Positions 21,417 to 32,174 of a stretch of DNA of 64,000 bases are shown here, piece by piece; within the stretch, counting starts at the first letter, position 1; each line of letters starts with the position of its first letter. The notes under the pieces were generated by a model. That model searched no databases, had not been told where the DNA came from, and saw only the letters and a program-made list of their open reading frames with translations. The translations under genes and the position numbers were made by a program. The DNA comes from Eutreptiella sp. 'Long Island Sound 2002' (taxonomy: Eukaryota > Euglenozoa > Euglenophyceae > Eutreptiales > Eutreptiaceae): positions 18,137,786-18,201,785 of the forward strand of contig OZ038385.1 of NCBI GenBank assembly GCA_964036045.1, in the 5' to 3' direction.

Positions 21417-21540
21417 TAGGCACCAACCGCCGTCGGTTGTGTACCAACTGCCATCGGTTGTGCACCAATCAACAACAGCAATGTACCAACCACCATCAAT
21501 CATACCCCCATTGCCGTCGGTTACATGCTCGTCGCACTAG
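21417..21540. repeat. Short palindromic AACCGccGtCGGTT repeats, cluster 1
   Basis: CACCAACCGCCGTCGGTTGT, then ACCAACTGCCATCGGTTGTG and degenerate units follow at about 20 to 22-bp spacing. Relatives occur at 51390-51820 and 53820-54110. Confidence 0.75.
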
Positions 21541-21667
21541 AATCCAGCTGCCAATGAACAACTAGTGACTGAAATGTACAACCCATGCAGTACTGCAGCT
21601 AGCGGTCAGTTTAATGCCCCCTTGCCCTTTGCGCAAGCAAGGCTGGCCCACGGAGAAATGGGCTGGG

Positions 21668-22262
21668 GAATACTTCCAATAGGTTGTAATACTGTAATAC
21701 TTCCAGATTATAACACGTCCACCACGGGCCAGCCAAACCAACAGCCCCTAGCAGCGGGGGGAGGGAATGAAGCGACAAAGGGAGACCCCCCCCCCACGGG
21801 AGACCCGGCAAGCGCCCATGCTTGGCGCGCCCCGCGCAGCGGCACGGCCGCGCGGGCACGGAGGCAACATAAACACCCCCCCCCTGAGAGGCTCTGGCCT
21901 AGGCGAGGGCCGCATGCGGGGGAGAGGAGCCCTCTCTCCACCCACCGACTGGTGCGGGGGCTCATCTGCGGGCACCCCTCCCTCTCTTTTTGGCACGCGG
22001 CCTGTAGACCCATGCAGGTCTTCCTCTTTAATATGGCATTCCCCCTTCCCATGTGCACACACACACACACACACACACCACTGACCTGGGGCATCCAAGA
22101 GCTTACATGGAATTGGAATAATTCCAATTGGTTGCAATACTTCCAGTAATACTTTCAGTACCTTGAAATACCTCCACTTCGTTGAAATACTGGCGGTAGC
22201 TTATATTATGTCCAGTAGGTCGTGATGCTTCGAGTAGGCTATAATACATCCAATGGGCAGTG
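21668..22262. repeat. Degenerate AATACTTCCAnTAGGTTG array split by an insertion
   Basis: Units of 20 to 25 bp such as AATACTTCCAATAGGTTG occur at 21668-21712 and again at 22105-22262. The 390 bp between them are GC-rich, contain a C run, (CA)n at 22057-22080 and CGGGAGACC motifs, and look inserted. Confidence 0.6.
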
Positions 22263-22387
22263 CTGTTTCTTTTTCTTTTTGGCAATGGCGAACCCTGAAT
22301 TCAATGAGTGCGTGCTGGGACCCAGGGGGAATCCTCCCCATGGGCCGCTTGAACGCGGGCATGCTCCCCACTCCCGGGGTGCGTTGG

Positions 22388-23485
22388 CTAGCCAGCCGCG
22401 CGCGCCGTGATGTGTGTCTCGGTGTGCAAGCGTCCTTCGGGTGGCCGTGATGCCCCCTGCTGTAGTAGTGTCTCACTCCCCTGTGTGTCAGCGCACATGT
22501 CGGGCAGGGGGGGTTCCCATGTCGTTCGCAGACCTAGGACTTGGTCAGCCGCCTCCGGGTTTCCTTTTTCCTGGCCCCCTCCCGGGCCGTTGGTGGCGTG
22601 AAGATGGGCGCTGTCGGTCTTCCACTGCCTCTGCCTGTCGCTGCGCCGCCCAACGGCGCAAAGACTGCGTCCCTCCGTTCGGCTAGAGCCTTCTCTGGCT
22701 TCGCATAGAAGTCGGTCGCATAGTGCTTCAGCGCGCTTTTTGCTCCACCCTTCGCTGGGCAACTCTTCCTCTCTGGATTCGCTGCTGCTCCTGGCCGTAT
22801 GTCTGCCGGTTTCCCGGCCGTGCCCTTCGTCTTGACCCGGCGCTTCGCCGTGCGTGCTTTTTGCTTTTGTGCCCATCTGGCTTCCCCGTATGCGCGGAGC
22901 CTCTCCAGATGTCACTGCCGTTGGTCCGGTAAAAACAGGGCGCCCCTCCAGTCCCATAACTGTGCCCGCCCCCATTGACGTGAGGGAGCGGCAGTGGTGT
23001 GTCATCCGGACCGGGAAAATTGACTTGCGCTCTATGGCCCTATCCACCAGTGTGACAATTAGCCGCAGCACCCTGCCTTTCTCCTGGAGGGACAGGTCCC
23101 CCCCGGCGTACTTCAACTGCGGGGCCGGCAGCAACGGCCGTCCTGCGAATGCCTCAAAGTCCAGGGCCAACTCCATGAAAGACACCTGCCAGTGCGCCCG
23201 CGGGATACGTTCATGTGCCGGCGGCATTTTTAGCCACTCGAGCTCAGCGTGCCACCGAAGCACCATGGGCTGCAGGTCAAGCCCCCACTTCCATTCCCTG
23301 GGCAGTTGTCCGATGACTAGGATTTCCGGGGGTATCCCGCACGGTCGCGGGAGCTGGAGTTGGTGCCATGGGTACGTCTCCCGCTTTTCATGCTGTGCCA
23401 AGACCAGAAAGAGGAGCCTTGATTCATCATCCTTGAGTTTTCTGGCCCGCACTACCGCTAGGAACATGGCGTGCAGGTTGGTCAC
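22388..23485 (-). pseudogene. Conserved C-terminal domain of the LINE polyprotein, copy 2
   Basis: The first 200 residues are the homologue of 12909-12180: AVVRARKLKDDESRLLFL, YPWHQLQLPRP, REWKWGLDLQPM, SFMELALDFEAFAGR and LSLQEKGRVLRLIV. Then the frame becomes Ser/Glu/Arg-rich and ends in a decayed Cys/His region. The domain seems typical of this LINE family; its function is unknown. Confidence 0.65.
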
Positions 23486-23607
23486 GAAAATTTCCTAGGG
23501 GCGTTTATCCCTGGCGGCCCACTGTCGACTCCTTTCGTTTGGGCTCCAGCTCCTCCTTGGGCAGAAACAGCCAGCTTCGTGGAATTCCGTATAGGTCATC
23601 ACATCGT

Positions 23608-24111
23608 TTACGCCAGCGGCTCGACTGGTCCATTCCACTGCACGATCCCGCAGAGGCGTAGACATGGTGGACAGTCTCTCAAGGATCCCAGTCGCAAGCC
23701 CTTGGCCAGTAGCATTACGTCGGCGATAAAGGGGTCCCTGGCTTGTGCCCAAGCACTACATAACCAGAGCAGGTGCTCTTCATCCTCTGGCACTCCTGCT
23801 GGGCAAAAGGGACACGTGCTTGTGGCCCGGAGCCCCCTCGCTTGCGCCCGGACCGCTGTCCACAGTGCCCCTGCCAGTACTCCTCGCAGCAGGGCTTTGT
23901 CCAACTCATTGTCGCAGTCTGCTGTATGTGTCAACGTGAGGGCTCGGTGTATGCTGGCATCCATGCCTCCAAACAGTCGGGGCCGTCTGCGTGCTGGGGA
24001 GGCCCTTTCCGTTCGGCCTAGCCGGGCCCACACTTGTGCCGCCGGCGTGTCCCCTGGGCCCTGCGGCTTCCTTGCCACGCCTTCGCATCTTCCATGCGTA
24101 GCCCGGCCCAT
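23608..24111 (-). pseudogene. Post-RT zinc motif region, LINE copy 2
   Basis: ALLRGVLAGALWTAVRAQA, then CPFCPAGVPEDEEHLLWLC gives Cys-x2-Cys-x9-His-x4-Cys, the usual zinc-binding motif after RT in many LINEs. The first 40 residues overlap the RT finger frame and are probably out of frame. Confidence 0.7.
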
Positions 24112-24287
24112 ATCCTGTACACTTGTGACAACACCGTTAATGGTCTCAGATTCATGGGGTCCCCGCCTCCCTCGCCCTTGGGCACCAGCGAGGTAAAGCC
24201 AGGCGCAGGCGCAAGGCCATCCAGGTACCGCGCCTGCATGGGGCTGCTCCGCACGTGCTTCCGGTAGTGCCGCATGAAGATTTCCAC
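24018..24287 (-). pseudogene. RT finger subdomain, LINE copy 2
   Basis: FTSLVPKGEGGGDPMNLRPL then TVLSQVYRIWAGLRM fits the first RT blocks (Leu-x-Pro-Lys, then Asp-Pro-x-Asn-x-Arg-Pro-Ile/Leu, then Leu-x-x-x-Tyr-(Arg/Lys)-Ile). The frame ends about 60 bases later. The palm with the catalytic Asp pair is absent. Confidence 0.75.
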
Positions 24288-24461
24288 TGACGGTTCCGGT
24301 CGGTGCTCATACCTGAGGTTGACTACGCCACGCCCCTCTAGTGACTTCGGCCATATTCTCTATGTTTGCCGTGAGCTCTCCATCTGAGTGCTGTATCATC
24401 TGCAGGACAGTGTCCCCGCCATGTATATTTCCCCTAGCTGCTGGGTCCACGTTTCTCTGGC

Positions 24462-25061
24462 CTACGTCTTCCACGCCCGGATTCTCTCTTTTTCCTCTCT
24501 ACATGCAATGCGTTGCGCCTCCCTGTCCAAGGACGTCCCCAAGACTTTGAGGTCTTCCGACGTGCCTGTTTTATTCGGGTCCTGCAGCTGCACGTCGGAT
24601 GGTAGAGCACCCAGCCCCTCTAGCTCCCGTAGTCGTTCGCAGACCGCCTGCCATTGTTGTTGGATATTTCTCGGCCACCTCCGCACCGCTGCCGCGGCCG
24701 TGGCGGATCGCTCCCTGCCGTGCACCCATCTCTGCACTTGACGCACCGACCCCTTGGCCGCATCCAGCAGCCGGATGATGCGCGTCTTGGGGGCCCCCGT
24801 TGGCGGCTTTTTGTTCGGGCACAGCCTGGTCATGAAGGTGGTGCTCGACGTGCCGCGCCCGCATTTCTCCGAGTGTGCGGCGCCTTGCATCAGAGCGGGG
24901 GGGCCTGCCCACCGGTGCAGCAGCCACTTCGCCGTGTGTCCTTCCGCCTCCTTTGTCATTAGTAGGTGCTCCTCCGCCGCCCAGGTCCAGGTGGCCCACG
25001 GCGCATTGGTGTCATCTGCCTCGTGTGCCGCTGTCCAGACTCGGTGCAAGCTCTGCCACAT
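24462..25061 (-). pseudogene. Linker between endonuclease and RT, LINE copy 2
   Basis: This charged helical region of about 200 residues contains KTRIIRLLDAAKG, QQQWQAVCERLRELEGLG and LDREAQRIACREEKERI. Similar basic helical linkers stand between endonuclease and RT in LINE proteins. It fits by position and composition, and no specific motif proves it. Confidence 0.5.
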
Positions 25062-25082
25062 GCCTTGGGCCAGGTGCGTTTG

Positions 25083-25768
25083 TCAGTCCGGGTGCATGCT
25101 GGTCTCCAACGGGTCCAGCACTTTGCGCAGCTTGGTGACCTGCTGTGTTGTCGTGTCCATGCCTAGCGTCAACTTGAGCAGGGAATGGCCCGGCAGGCCA
25201 GCGATCGTGGTCACTGCTGCAGCGGTCACTGCTGTGAAGAGACTGGGATCCGCCATGATGCCATCAATGCGCGTTCCTTCATTCTGCCCTCCCCGGAAGG
25301 TGGGCTCGGCTTTCCTGCCTTCCGCGTGGGCTCTGCTGTGCATTACGTCCAGCAGGTGGCCCATTCGTTTTGCTGTGAACAGTTCTTTGGGCATCGCATC
25401 ATCATTTCCGAGCTCGAAGTTGAAATCCGCGCATTCATGTGCGGTGTGTTTCCCAACCTCGCTATGTATTGTGTCACTGCTCCCCATAGCCTAACCTTGG
25501 GCTGTCCGGACACGCCATGCACCACTTGCAAATTCAGTATCCATTTGCCTCGCGCATACGCCAGGTGTACGTGCAGCCATCGTGTGGAGTGCCATAAATC
25601 CTGGGCGTCCTCATTGGCCTGTCTCCGGCTCGCCATTTGCATGGCCATGCCTGGCCTATATAGGACACCCACTCCCCCCAGAGCTGCATCCCAGCCCCCC
25701 CCCCCCTTGGAGTCCAGGGGGGCCCTCCAGATTGCCCGCCAGCCCTGGCTGCGCGCTAGCGCCGCCAT
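25083..25768 (-). pseudogene. Apurinic-type endonuclease domain of LINE copy 2
   Basis: Two frames joined near 25480 give the exonuclease-endonuclease-phosphatase pattern. The first half has GGVGVLYRP and KWILNLQVVHGV. The second has ADFNFELGNDDA (the GDFN motif with Gly replaced), EGTRIDGIMADPSL (the SRxD motif region) and LPGHSLLKLTL (the SDH motif with Asp replaced). Such enzymes nick target DNA to prime reverse transcription. The frameshift and the substituted Gly and Asp show decay. Confidence 0.65.
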
Positions 25769-26724
25769 GGCCTACTGTCCTGGCGCCGTGAGCCTGGTTT
25801 CTGCACGCATACAATGTCTGCCTTGGACTTCATGACATGTTGCCGGTATCGCCTGAGAGACGTGACGTTTATAGATTCTACTTTGAGCGGCCCTAGTTGC
25901 GGGTGGATCTCCGCATCTGCGCAGCGGGTGCCCTGCCCATTCCCTTGTCAAGTGGTGGGGCACTTCCAGCAGTGCCCATGCTGCTACTAGGAGTAATGCA
26001 CATACCCAACGGAGCATCACGCTTCTACCGTGTCCTGCATGTCCTCGTCGTCGGCGACCTCCTGATTGTTCTATGGCGCCCTCCACGGCTCTTGCTGTGC
26101 CAAGGCCTGCCCCGTGTTGTCCTCTGCCAGCCACGGCCCCCGCACGAGACGAGTTCCGGGTTCGACGTGCTTGCGTTGTGCTGCTGCTTGTTGGGTGGTG
26201 CATTTGACCCACACTTTTTGCCGTAGCCGAGCATTGTTCTCCCCTAGTATCGATTGCTCCCAGTCGTGCGGCACCCCCTCCAGTGCCAGTGTGAAGGTCG
26301 GGCGCTGCAGACCCGTACGTGTGATGTGCTGGCAGTCCAGCAGTTTGACATCCGCGGACGGCCACGCGCGCCGCACTTCCTGTTGGGCGTATGATCCATC
26401 CTTGCACGCATTCAACCCAAAGCTCGGGCCATATCCATACACCCGGACTATGGTCTTGGGCTATTGCACTTCTGCTCCAAGGTCCGCTGCTATCCTACCG
26501 CGTATTTCTTGGCCCATTGGTGCAGGGCCCCACATTGAGATTCCTATACGTCCCGGGCGGTCCCGATCGTAGACCTGCAAACCACGAGGTCGCCTAGAGC
26601 TTGGCCCATAACACTGGGGCTGATACTCGCCGCTGTGTCGCAAGGTTAACCCACACCGTTGTGGTTGTGAGGTGTCCGGTGGGGACGGCCTGCCCACCCA
26701 GAACTCCACTCCCGCATGCTTGCC

Positions 26725-27321
26725 TCATAATCGTACAACTGAGCGCACTTGCTCAGGTCTCAGGTCCATGGCCACCTCCAGCTTGTCCCCGGGGCCTCCC
26801 CTAACTGACATGGGTGGCCTCTGCCGCAGCGTCGGTTGCACTGACTCCTTGATGATGATTGCCTTGATCGGCTTGCGGCCGTCACCGACGGATGCTCCTG
26901 CGAGGGCGAGGTCCGCCCTGCTCCATCCTGCAAGCTTCAGCAGACCATCGATGGATGGTTCTACTCCGGGCTGGCCCAGGTTTACAATTGCAGCCACTTC
27001 CTGGGTTTCTGGCCGCAATGCCAGTAAGTCCGAGGCCACGGCCCAGGCTTCCTCCGTGTTCCTGCCAACCAGCAGGATTTTCTTGGGGGCTTCCGGCCAT
27101 TGGGAAGGCAGCAACGTTGGCGCCAGCTTCGTCATGCCTGTGCCCACCAGGTCGCGGTCCCAATAGGGGCGTGCCGGCTGCACCACCCCGTATCCCCCTT
27201 TCTCCGCCGTTCGGTGTAGCTCCTCCACCACCGGCGGTAGCAGGATGCCCACCGCTAGCGGCCGCCGCCGGACTACCATCTTTGGTTGCGGGCGTGCTTT
27301 GCGGGCCGTGGCTTGCGCCAC
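26725..27321 (-). CDS. ORF1-like part of LINE copy 2
   Basis: This 198-residue frame has a basic start (RKARPQPKMVVRRRP) and a central fold with KKILLVGRNTEEAWAVA and VAAIVNLGQPGVEPS. It continues after a frame change at 26709-26461 with a Pro/Cys-rich piece. It precedes the endonuclease, the place of a nucleic-acid-binding ORF1 protein. I do not recognise a named domain, so this is assigned by position. Overlapping frames at 27763-26882 are shadows. Confidence 0.5.
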   Translation of the reverse strand: MAQATARKARPQPKMVVRRRPLAVGILLPPVVEELHRTAEKGGYGVVQPARPYWDRDLVGTGMTKLAPTLLPSQWPEAPKKILLVGRNTEEAWAVASDLLALRPETQEVAAIVNLGQPGVEPSIDGLLKLAGWSRADLALAGASVGDGRKPIKAIIIKESVQPTLRQRPPMSVRGGPGDKLEVAMDLRPEQVRSVVRL

Positions 27322-27947
27322 CTCTGCATACGATGGCTTGGTTGCCGCCTACGCGAGCTGCGTCCGTTGTGTTTGTGTCGGCATACTCAGTGCGCTGGGG
27401 CGCCGTTCTCTCTGGTGCTCTGAAGACTCCGCTCGTGCCGCTTTGACTCACTTCTGTGTTGGCGCCGACTTGCACAACGCCGCGATTTCCGCTTGGAGGT
27501 CCCGAATTGTCCCCCGCAATTCTTCGATGGTTGCAAGGAGAGCAGCCTCGGCCGTTGATTTCTTTTCCCCCGCTAAATTGGCCGCTTCCTCGCCTCCCTG
27601 TGCCGCTGGGCTCTGCGCCCCAGCTTTGTCCTTGCTCGCCTAAATCGCGGGGCTGTCGCGCTCCGTCTGCCCTTGGCTGCCGCACTCTGGCTCCTTCTCC
27701 GTCGTGACGGCGTACCATCTCGCTGATATCAAGCCATCGCCTCCGCAACGGCGGCAGTGACAATTTTCTTCAAGGCCTCCACGATTGCTGCACCGATTGC
27801 TGCGACATCTGTGGCGGGGGCCGTTTTTGTCATTTTGTGTGGCCTGGGGGAGGGGCCAGAAAAGGGAAACGTCGGGTGCTAGCCGTGTGCTGTCCCTGGG
27901 TCTCGTGCGCTGTTGTGCAGCTGGAAGTTCTTCTGCGTGTGCTCTCA

Positions 27948-28676
27948 GGGGGAATCCTTGCACTACGCGCGCACTGCGCGCTACTTTTGTACTATGTTCC
28001 CCCCGAAGAGCCACTAGGCACGCCCCTTGGAAACACCCTTAGAATTAGGCGACCCAAATTGGACTGGAGGGGACCTTGAGGGGGACAGTCCCGGTTCTTG
28101 TGGCAGCGGTGAAGGACCAAGGGCCAGGGGGGGAACTTGACTGTGTGTTGGGCGGCGGAGATGGAGGGCAATCGGGTGGTCTGAACTTGGGATGGCAAAG
28201 GAGATGGACTCCATCTTGCATCGCCGATTCACGAACTCTCAACCCATCTTGGTAGTATTCCAAGTGGAGGAGTCCGTCTTCAGCCGTCCCAACCACCGTG
28301 GCCGGAGCTTGCACGCCATTGGAGCGGGTGTAGAACACCCTATCCCCAATACTGAGATCCATGGAGAAAGTGGGCCTGAGAAATGAGGAGGGAAGTATGA
28401 TGTCCCGTAGCAGGCACCCTGAAAGTGTATCATCATATCAATCAACCGAGAAAAAGAGTAGATGTGGTGGAAATGGGGAAAAAATGTGTGCAAAAAAGTA
28501 GAAATGGGTGAAACAGGGTGAACATCCAAAAATGCCAGATCCCCAATGCATCAAAACCTACTGTCAAACAACAATGATGCCCAAAGTACCACAAAGTATG
28601 GGTTTCTACTACGGCCAAACGCCCAAATAGTTGCACTGCGCGCGCACTGCACGCGCACTGCGCTTAAGGCGCCCCC
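27948..28676. mobile_element. Short TIR element B, copy 1
   Basis: The left end is GGGGGAATCCTTGCACT with iterons GCGCGCACTGCGCGC. The right end is iterons GCGCGCACTGCACGCGCACT then TAAGGCGCCCCC. TCA flanks both sides (27945-27947 and 28677-28679), an exact 3-bp duplication. The first 110 bp, including CTACTTTTGTACTATGTTCC and CCTTGGAAACACCCTTAGAA, match the left end of element A2 at 48000-48080. It has one ORF (28045-28362) but no transposase, so it is non-autonomous. Confidence 0.85.
28045..28362 (-). CDS. Tudor/SH3-like small ORF of B element, copy 1
   Basis: The conserved N-terminal part is MDLSIGDRVFYTRSNG, VQAPATVVGTAEDGLLHLEY, YQDGLRV. The rhythm (Gly-Asp-x-Val-x-Tyr, Val-Val-Gly, Leu-x-Tyr) suggests a small beta barrel of the Tudor or chromo-barrel kind. 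The other B copy codes for the same residues. Right after GLRV a different frame reads NRRCKMESISFAIPSSD in both copies, so the original protein probably ran on there and a frameshift is shared. The function is unknown; a chromatin-binding module carried by the element is one guess. Confidence 0.5.
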   Translation of the reverse strand: MDLSIGDRVFYTRSNGVQAPATVVGTAEDGLLHLEYYQDGLRVRESAMQDGVHLLCHPKFRPPDCPPSPPPNTQSSSPPGPWSFTAATRTGTVPLKVPSSPIWVA

Positions 28677-29248
28677 TCAGTTGGGATTAACGGCCCCACC
28701 ACGGGAAGGGGTGCACAAAAGAGCCTATGTGTGCACATGGGAAAGGGTACCGTGCTGCACAGTGCAAGGGAGCTGCCTCTGACGAGGGGCCGGATTCACT
28801 ACACCTATAGTATCCGACGTCTGCATTAGGCACACTAGCGAGTAGCACGCCCGGCGGCTCTGCTTGCACAGCAATGCTTTGAAGTGCATGTCCACTGGAG
28901 GCAAGAACAAAAACGTATGCGGTTTCCTCCCGCTCACGAAAATCAGCTGCTCCTGCGCGTCAAGTGAGACACACAAGCAAAACCAACAGCAACCACAACC
29001 ACAACGCGTGTGGGATCTAGGCGCCAGATGGGTCTATGCCGTTGTTATTTCCTGGAGGTTGTTGGTGCTTTTGGTGCCAAACAACAAGCTCCAATGCGCA
29101 AGTGACGGTACCTCACCTCCCAGGGGCCTTATGCAAAGGGGGCGAACTATCAAGGGGGCTGGGGAGGGGGGGCAGATCATGCAAACGGCACAGCCCAGCT
29201 GGCTGTGCACCAGCCTGTTGAGACACCGTGCAATGGAATTGACCATAG

Positions 29249-29354
29249 CCCCCCCCCCCTTGCGCAAACATGGGCTAGGTTCAGTAAAAGTGCAGAAACA
29301 AGGGGTCACGGTGTTACGACAAGGGCGTGCTCGCGCAAGGAGGGGGGGCGGGGG
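29249..29354. mobile_element. Miniature P-family element of about 106 bp
   Basis: A C run with TTGCGCAAACATG at the left faces GGGCGTGCTCGCGCAAGG and a G run at the right. It is a pair of P-family ends with almost nothing between. Confidence 0.55.
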
Positions 29355-29979
29355 TGCTTCGGAGCTTACCCCTTGAGATGAGCCTTGTGCCCCAAGCCCT
29401 TCCATCATGAGATTTGCGAGGGCCAAATGTCCCACCCGCCCGCCAGGGGTACAGGGTCCTAGCGCAGGGGACTCCTGAGGGCGCCTGGCCCTGGCCCGGC
29501 GCATGTGGGCGTGTGCCTGCCGCGCCGTCCAGGGGCATGCTGCACCCCATATGGAGGCGTGTGGCTCCACCCCATCCCCGGGACAACGACCCCCTAGCAT
29601 TCCTGCACACTGCTTGCGATATGGCACTGGCGCCACAAGCACTCTGTAGGAGTCGCCTAGCGGATCGTCTGCAGCATCCTGTTCATTAGGGGGAGGGTAA
29701 GGGATGTATCTGCGAAGTGCGGGGGTCTGCGTCGGCAAACCACCACGGGTGAGCACTGCAAGAAGGTGAAACAACCCCGACCGGCGGAAGGGGGGGGGGG
29801 GGGGCAGGGGGGGGGTCTCGTTCCATGTGGTCTTGGAGGGGCAGGAGCTGCATTCCTCCTCTTTGTGGGAGGCATTCTGACTTTGGCAGGCCCGCGGGCA
29901 GACATTATTATGCCTCAAAAATACCCAGACGAGGTGGGTGGTAATATACCCAGCAACGTACCCGTAATGTACCAGGAAA

Positions 29980-30460
29980 AATGGGGGGAAAGGCAGGGAA
30001 AGGGGGGGAAATGGGGGGATTTGAGGGGGAAATGGGAGGAAATGGGGGGTTATGGGGAAGGTGGCGGCAAATAACAAAAATTGTGGGGCTAGGGTGGACT
30101 GGTTTGGTTTCCCCATTTCGCCCCATTTTCCCCCATTTTTCCTCGGGGGCTTTCACCAATGCACCCCCCCCCCCCATAACCGTTGCCAAACAAAACCATG
30201 TTTTTTGACCTTTTCAGCCCCAAATTCCCCTTTTTTTCCATTGGGCATCCAAGATTTCCCACGGCTTCCCCCATTTCCCCCCATTTTCCCCCATTTCCCC
30301 CCATTTTTCCTCGGGGGCTTTCACCAATGCATCCCCCCCCCCCATAGCCTTGCTGCCAATCAACACCATGTTTTTTGGCCTTTTCAGCCACAAAATTCGC
30401 CATTTTTCCGTCGAGCATCCAAAATTTCCCATACTTTTCCCCACTTTCCCCCGGTTTTCC
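29980..30460. repeat. GGGGAAAT-type repeat and a 168-bp duplication
   Basis: AATGGGGGGAAATGGGG units fill 29980-30060. Then CCTCGGGGGCTTTCACCAAT begins at 30141 and at 30309, 168 bp apart, each followed by a C run, CCATGTTTTTTG and CCTTTTCAGCC. Confidence 0.85.
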
Positions 30461-32174
30461 TAAATCAGGCCATTTCAGATAAGTGCACAGTAACGTTCCG
30501 GAAACGGGTATTTTTGAGGCCTGCATTATGGCGTCCCACTGTTGTCTTCGTTGTCTTCTGTCAAATCGTTGAAAAATCGCCTTCGCCTCATGCGTTAGAA
30601 GACGGGGGGGGGGGGGTTGGGCACCCGGAAGTTTGTGGTCCAAAACTGGCCCAAATCCATTGTTCCTTCGGTAAAATTTTCTTGTTCGAGACCAGGGTGC
30701 GCTGGTGTACCCTGTTCATCATATGGTACTCGAGATGACGTCTCGGAATCAAGGTTCAGAGCTATCAGGTGCTACGATGATCCCACAAATGACTGTGGTA
30801 GCGGATCTGCCACGTAGTGGAGATTAGCTGAGTCTGAAACCAGGTGATGCGGTGGCAGCCTGCCACGCCAGAAGGCTTCCCAGTGTGCATGAGGCACAAA
30901 AGCTGTAGGCTGAAAAACACAGCGGTGTGAAGACTGAGGGCTGAGATGAATCAGCGGGTTGCATTGTTCCTTTGGTAAATTTCATTTTTTGCTGCGAAAA
31001 AATCTGGGTCTGGGGGGGGGGGGGATTCTCCTACGGTTGTCAGCCGATTTAATACGTGCCTGCCTTGGGTATTTGTCACCATCCCCCCCTTGCCCCAGAC
31101 ACCAGCACGGCCCGGGGCATGGGAGACGGACCTCATGCAAAGCCCTAATCTGACCGTGTCCGTCACCCCAGGCGTCATAGCCCCGGCAGTCATAAATGCC
31201 CAGCATTGTCTCCGTCATGAGTGCCTTGGGCACCGCAGATGTAAGTCTCAGGACCACTGCAACTCAGGGGAGGGGGGTGACAGTGTGAATTAGGCGGGGA
31301 TCTGGGAAACAGGCTCCAAGGGCTGGACCTTACTTTCCCCGTTGAAATTGGTTCGGAACGGTCTTCTGGAAACAAAATGGGGTGAACAAGATTCGCCTGA
31401 ACTTTGTGTAAAATCACTTTCTTGAGCAAATTTGGTGGGCCTGGCCCCTGGAGCACAATGAGGGGCGGGCGGGTCTGGAAAACAGGCTTCAAAGGCCCCC
31501 CTCCCCCAGAGTTGCACTGGACCATGTGCACAGTGCCTGCACCGCTGAGGCACAGATTAGGTGGGTTATGCGTGAGACTGCCATACAAGCCTTTCGCTGC
31601 TGCAGACGACAGAAACATTCGGTGGATGTGTATGTCCACTACGAAGCACCAGGGGGAAGCACCATATTGGAGAGCGCGTGCCTACAAGGTCCTGGGCGCT
31701 AATGCGAAGGGGAACGGAGGGGGGTTAGCGGGTTGGAGCCTGCCTGAAGCCTGCCCCCATATTGAAGAAGGAGGCCCGTCTGGGTCTCTGGGTCAGGGAG
31801 CGTTGCTCAAAGGACCCGTTCTGCTTCGACCCCCCCCCCTGCACTGCAGCATGCACAACTCAGTCAATCCTGAACGCAATCCTGCCTTGTTTCTCCGTCT
31901 GTCTGTCCTGCTCACCAGACCTGAAAACATCCAAGAGTTCTGAATGCAGGAGGCCAGAGCTGTTGTGTGTGTGTGTGTGCACGTAACAATGGTTCCTCGG
32001 GGCTGGTTGACTGGTCCTGGGGACGTGGTCGCACCAATGGGGCCCCTGGCACCCTACCCCTCGCCTACGAACCGCAGAACTACGGCGAAGAGGCTAGTCG
32101 GTCCAGAGGAGCACTGCAGGACAGGGACCCGCTTCCCCCCAACGCCCCCCCCCCCCTTGACCCGACCATCAGCA

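Larger units (their letters stand above)
22388..27763 (-). mobile_element. LINE-type retroelement, copy 2 (near full length but inactive)
   Basis: The order on the minus strand is ORF1-like region (27321-26461), AP endonuclease (25768-25083), pre-RT linker (25061-24462), RT fingers (24287-24060), zinc-binding C-terminal motif (near 23780) and conserved C-terminal domain (23485-22388). Several frameshifts separate the parts. The RT palm is missing: the finger motif and the region before the zinc motif are almost adjacent, and no Phe/Tyr-x-Asp-Asp is found between them. The copy cannot be autonomous. Confidence 0.8.
28677..32174. other. Region without a recognisable gene
   Basis: It holds the P-type miniature at 29249-29354 and the repeats at 29980-30460. 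TTGTTCCTT(C/T)GGTAAA occurs at about 30658 and 30964. A motif CTGG(G/A)AAACAGGCT occurs twice about 170 bp apart (near 31303 and 31472). The minus-strand frame 30116-29034 is long but low complexity and is not called. Confidence 0.4.

Noticed and set aside
29034-30116. Open minus-strand frame of 360 codons
   Set aside because: It is mostly Pro/Phe low complexity translated from the GGGGAAAT repeat and a P-type miniature element.
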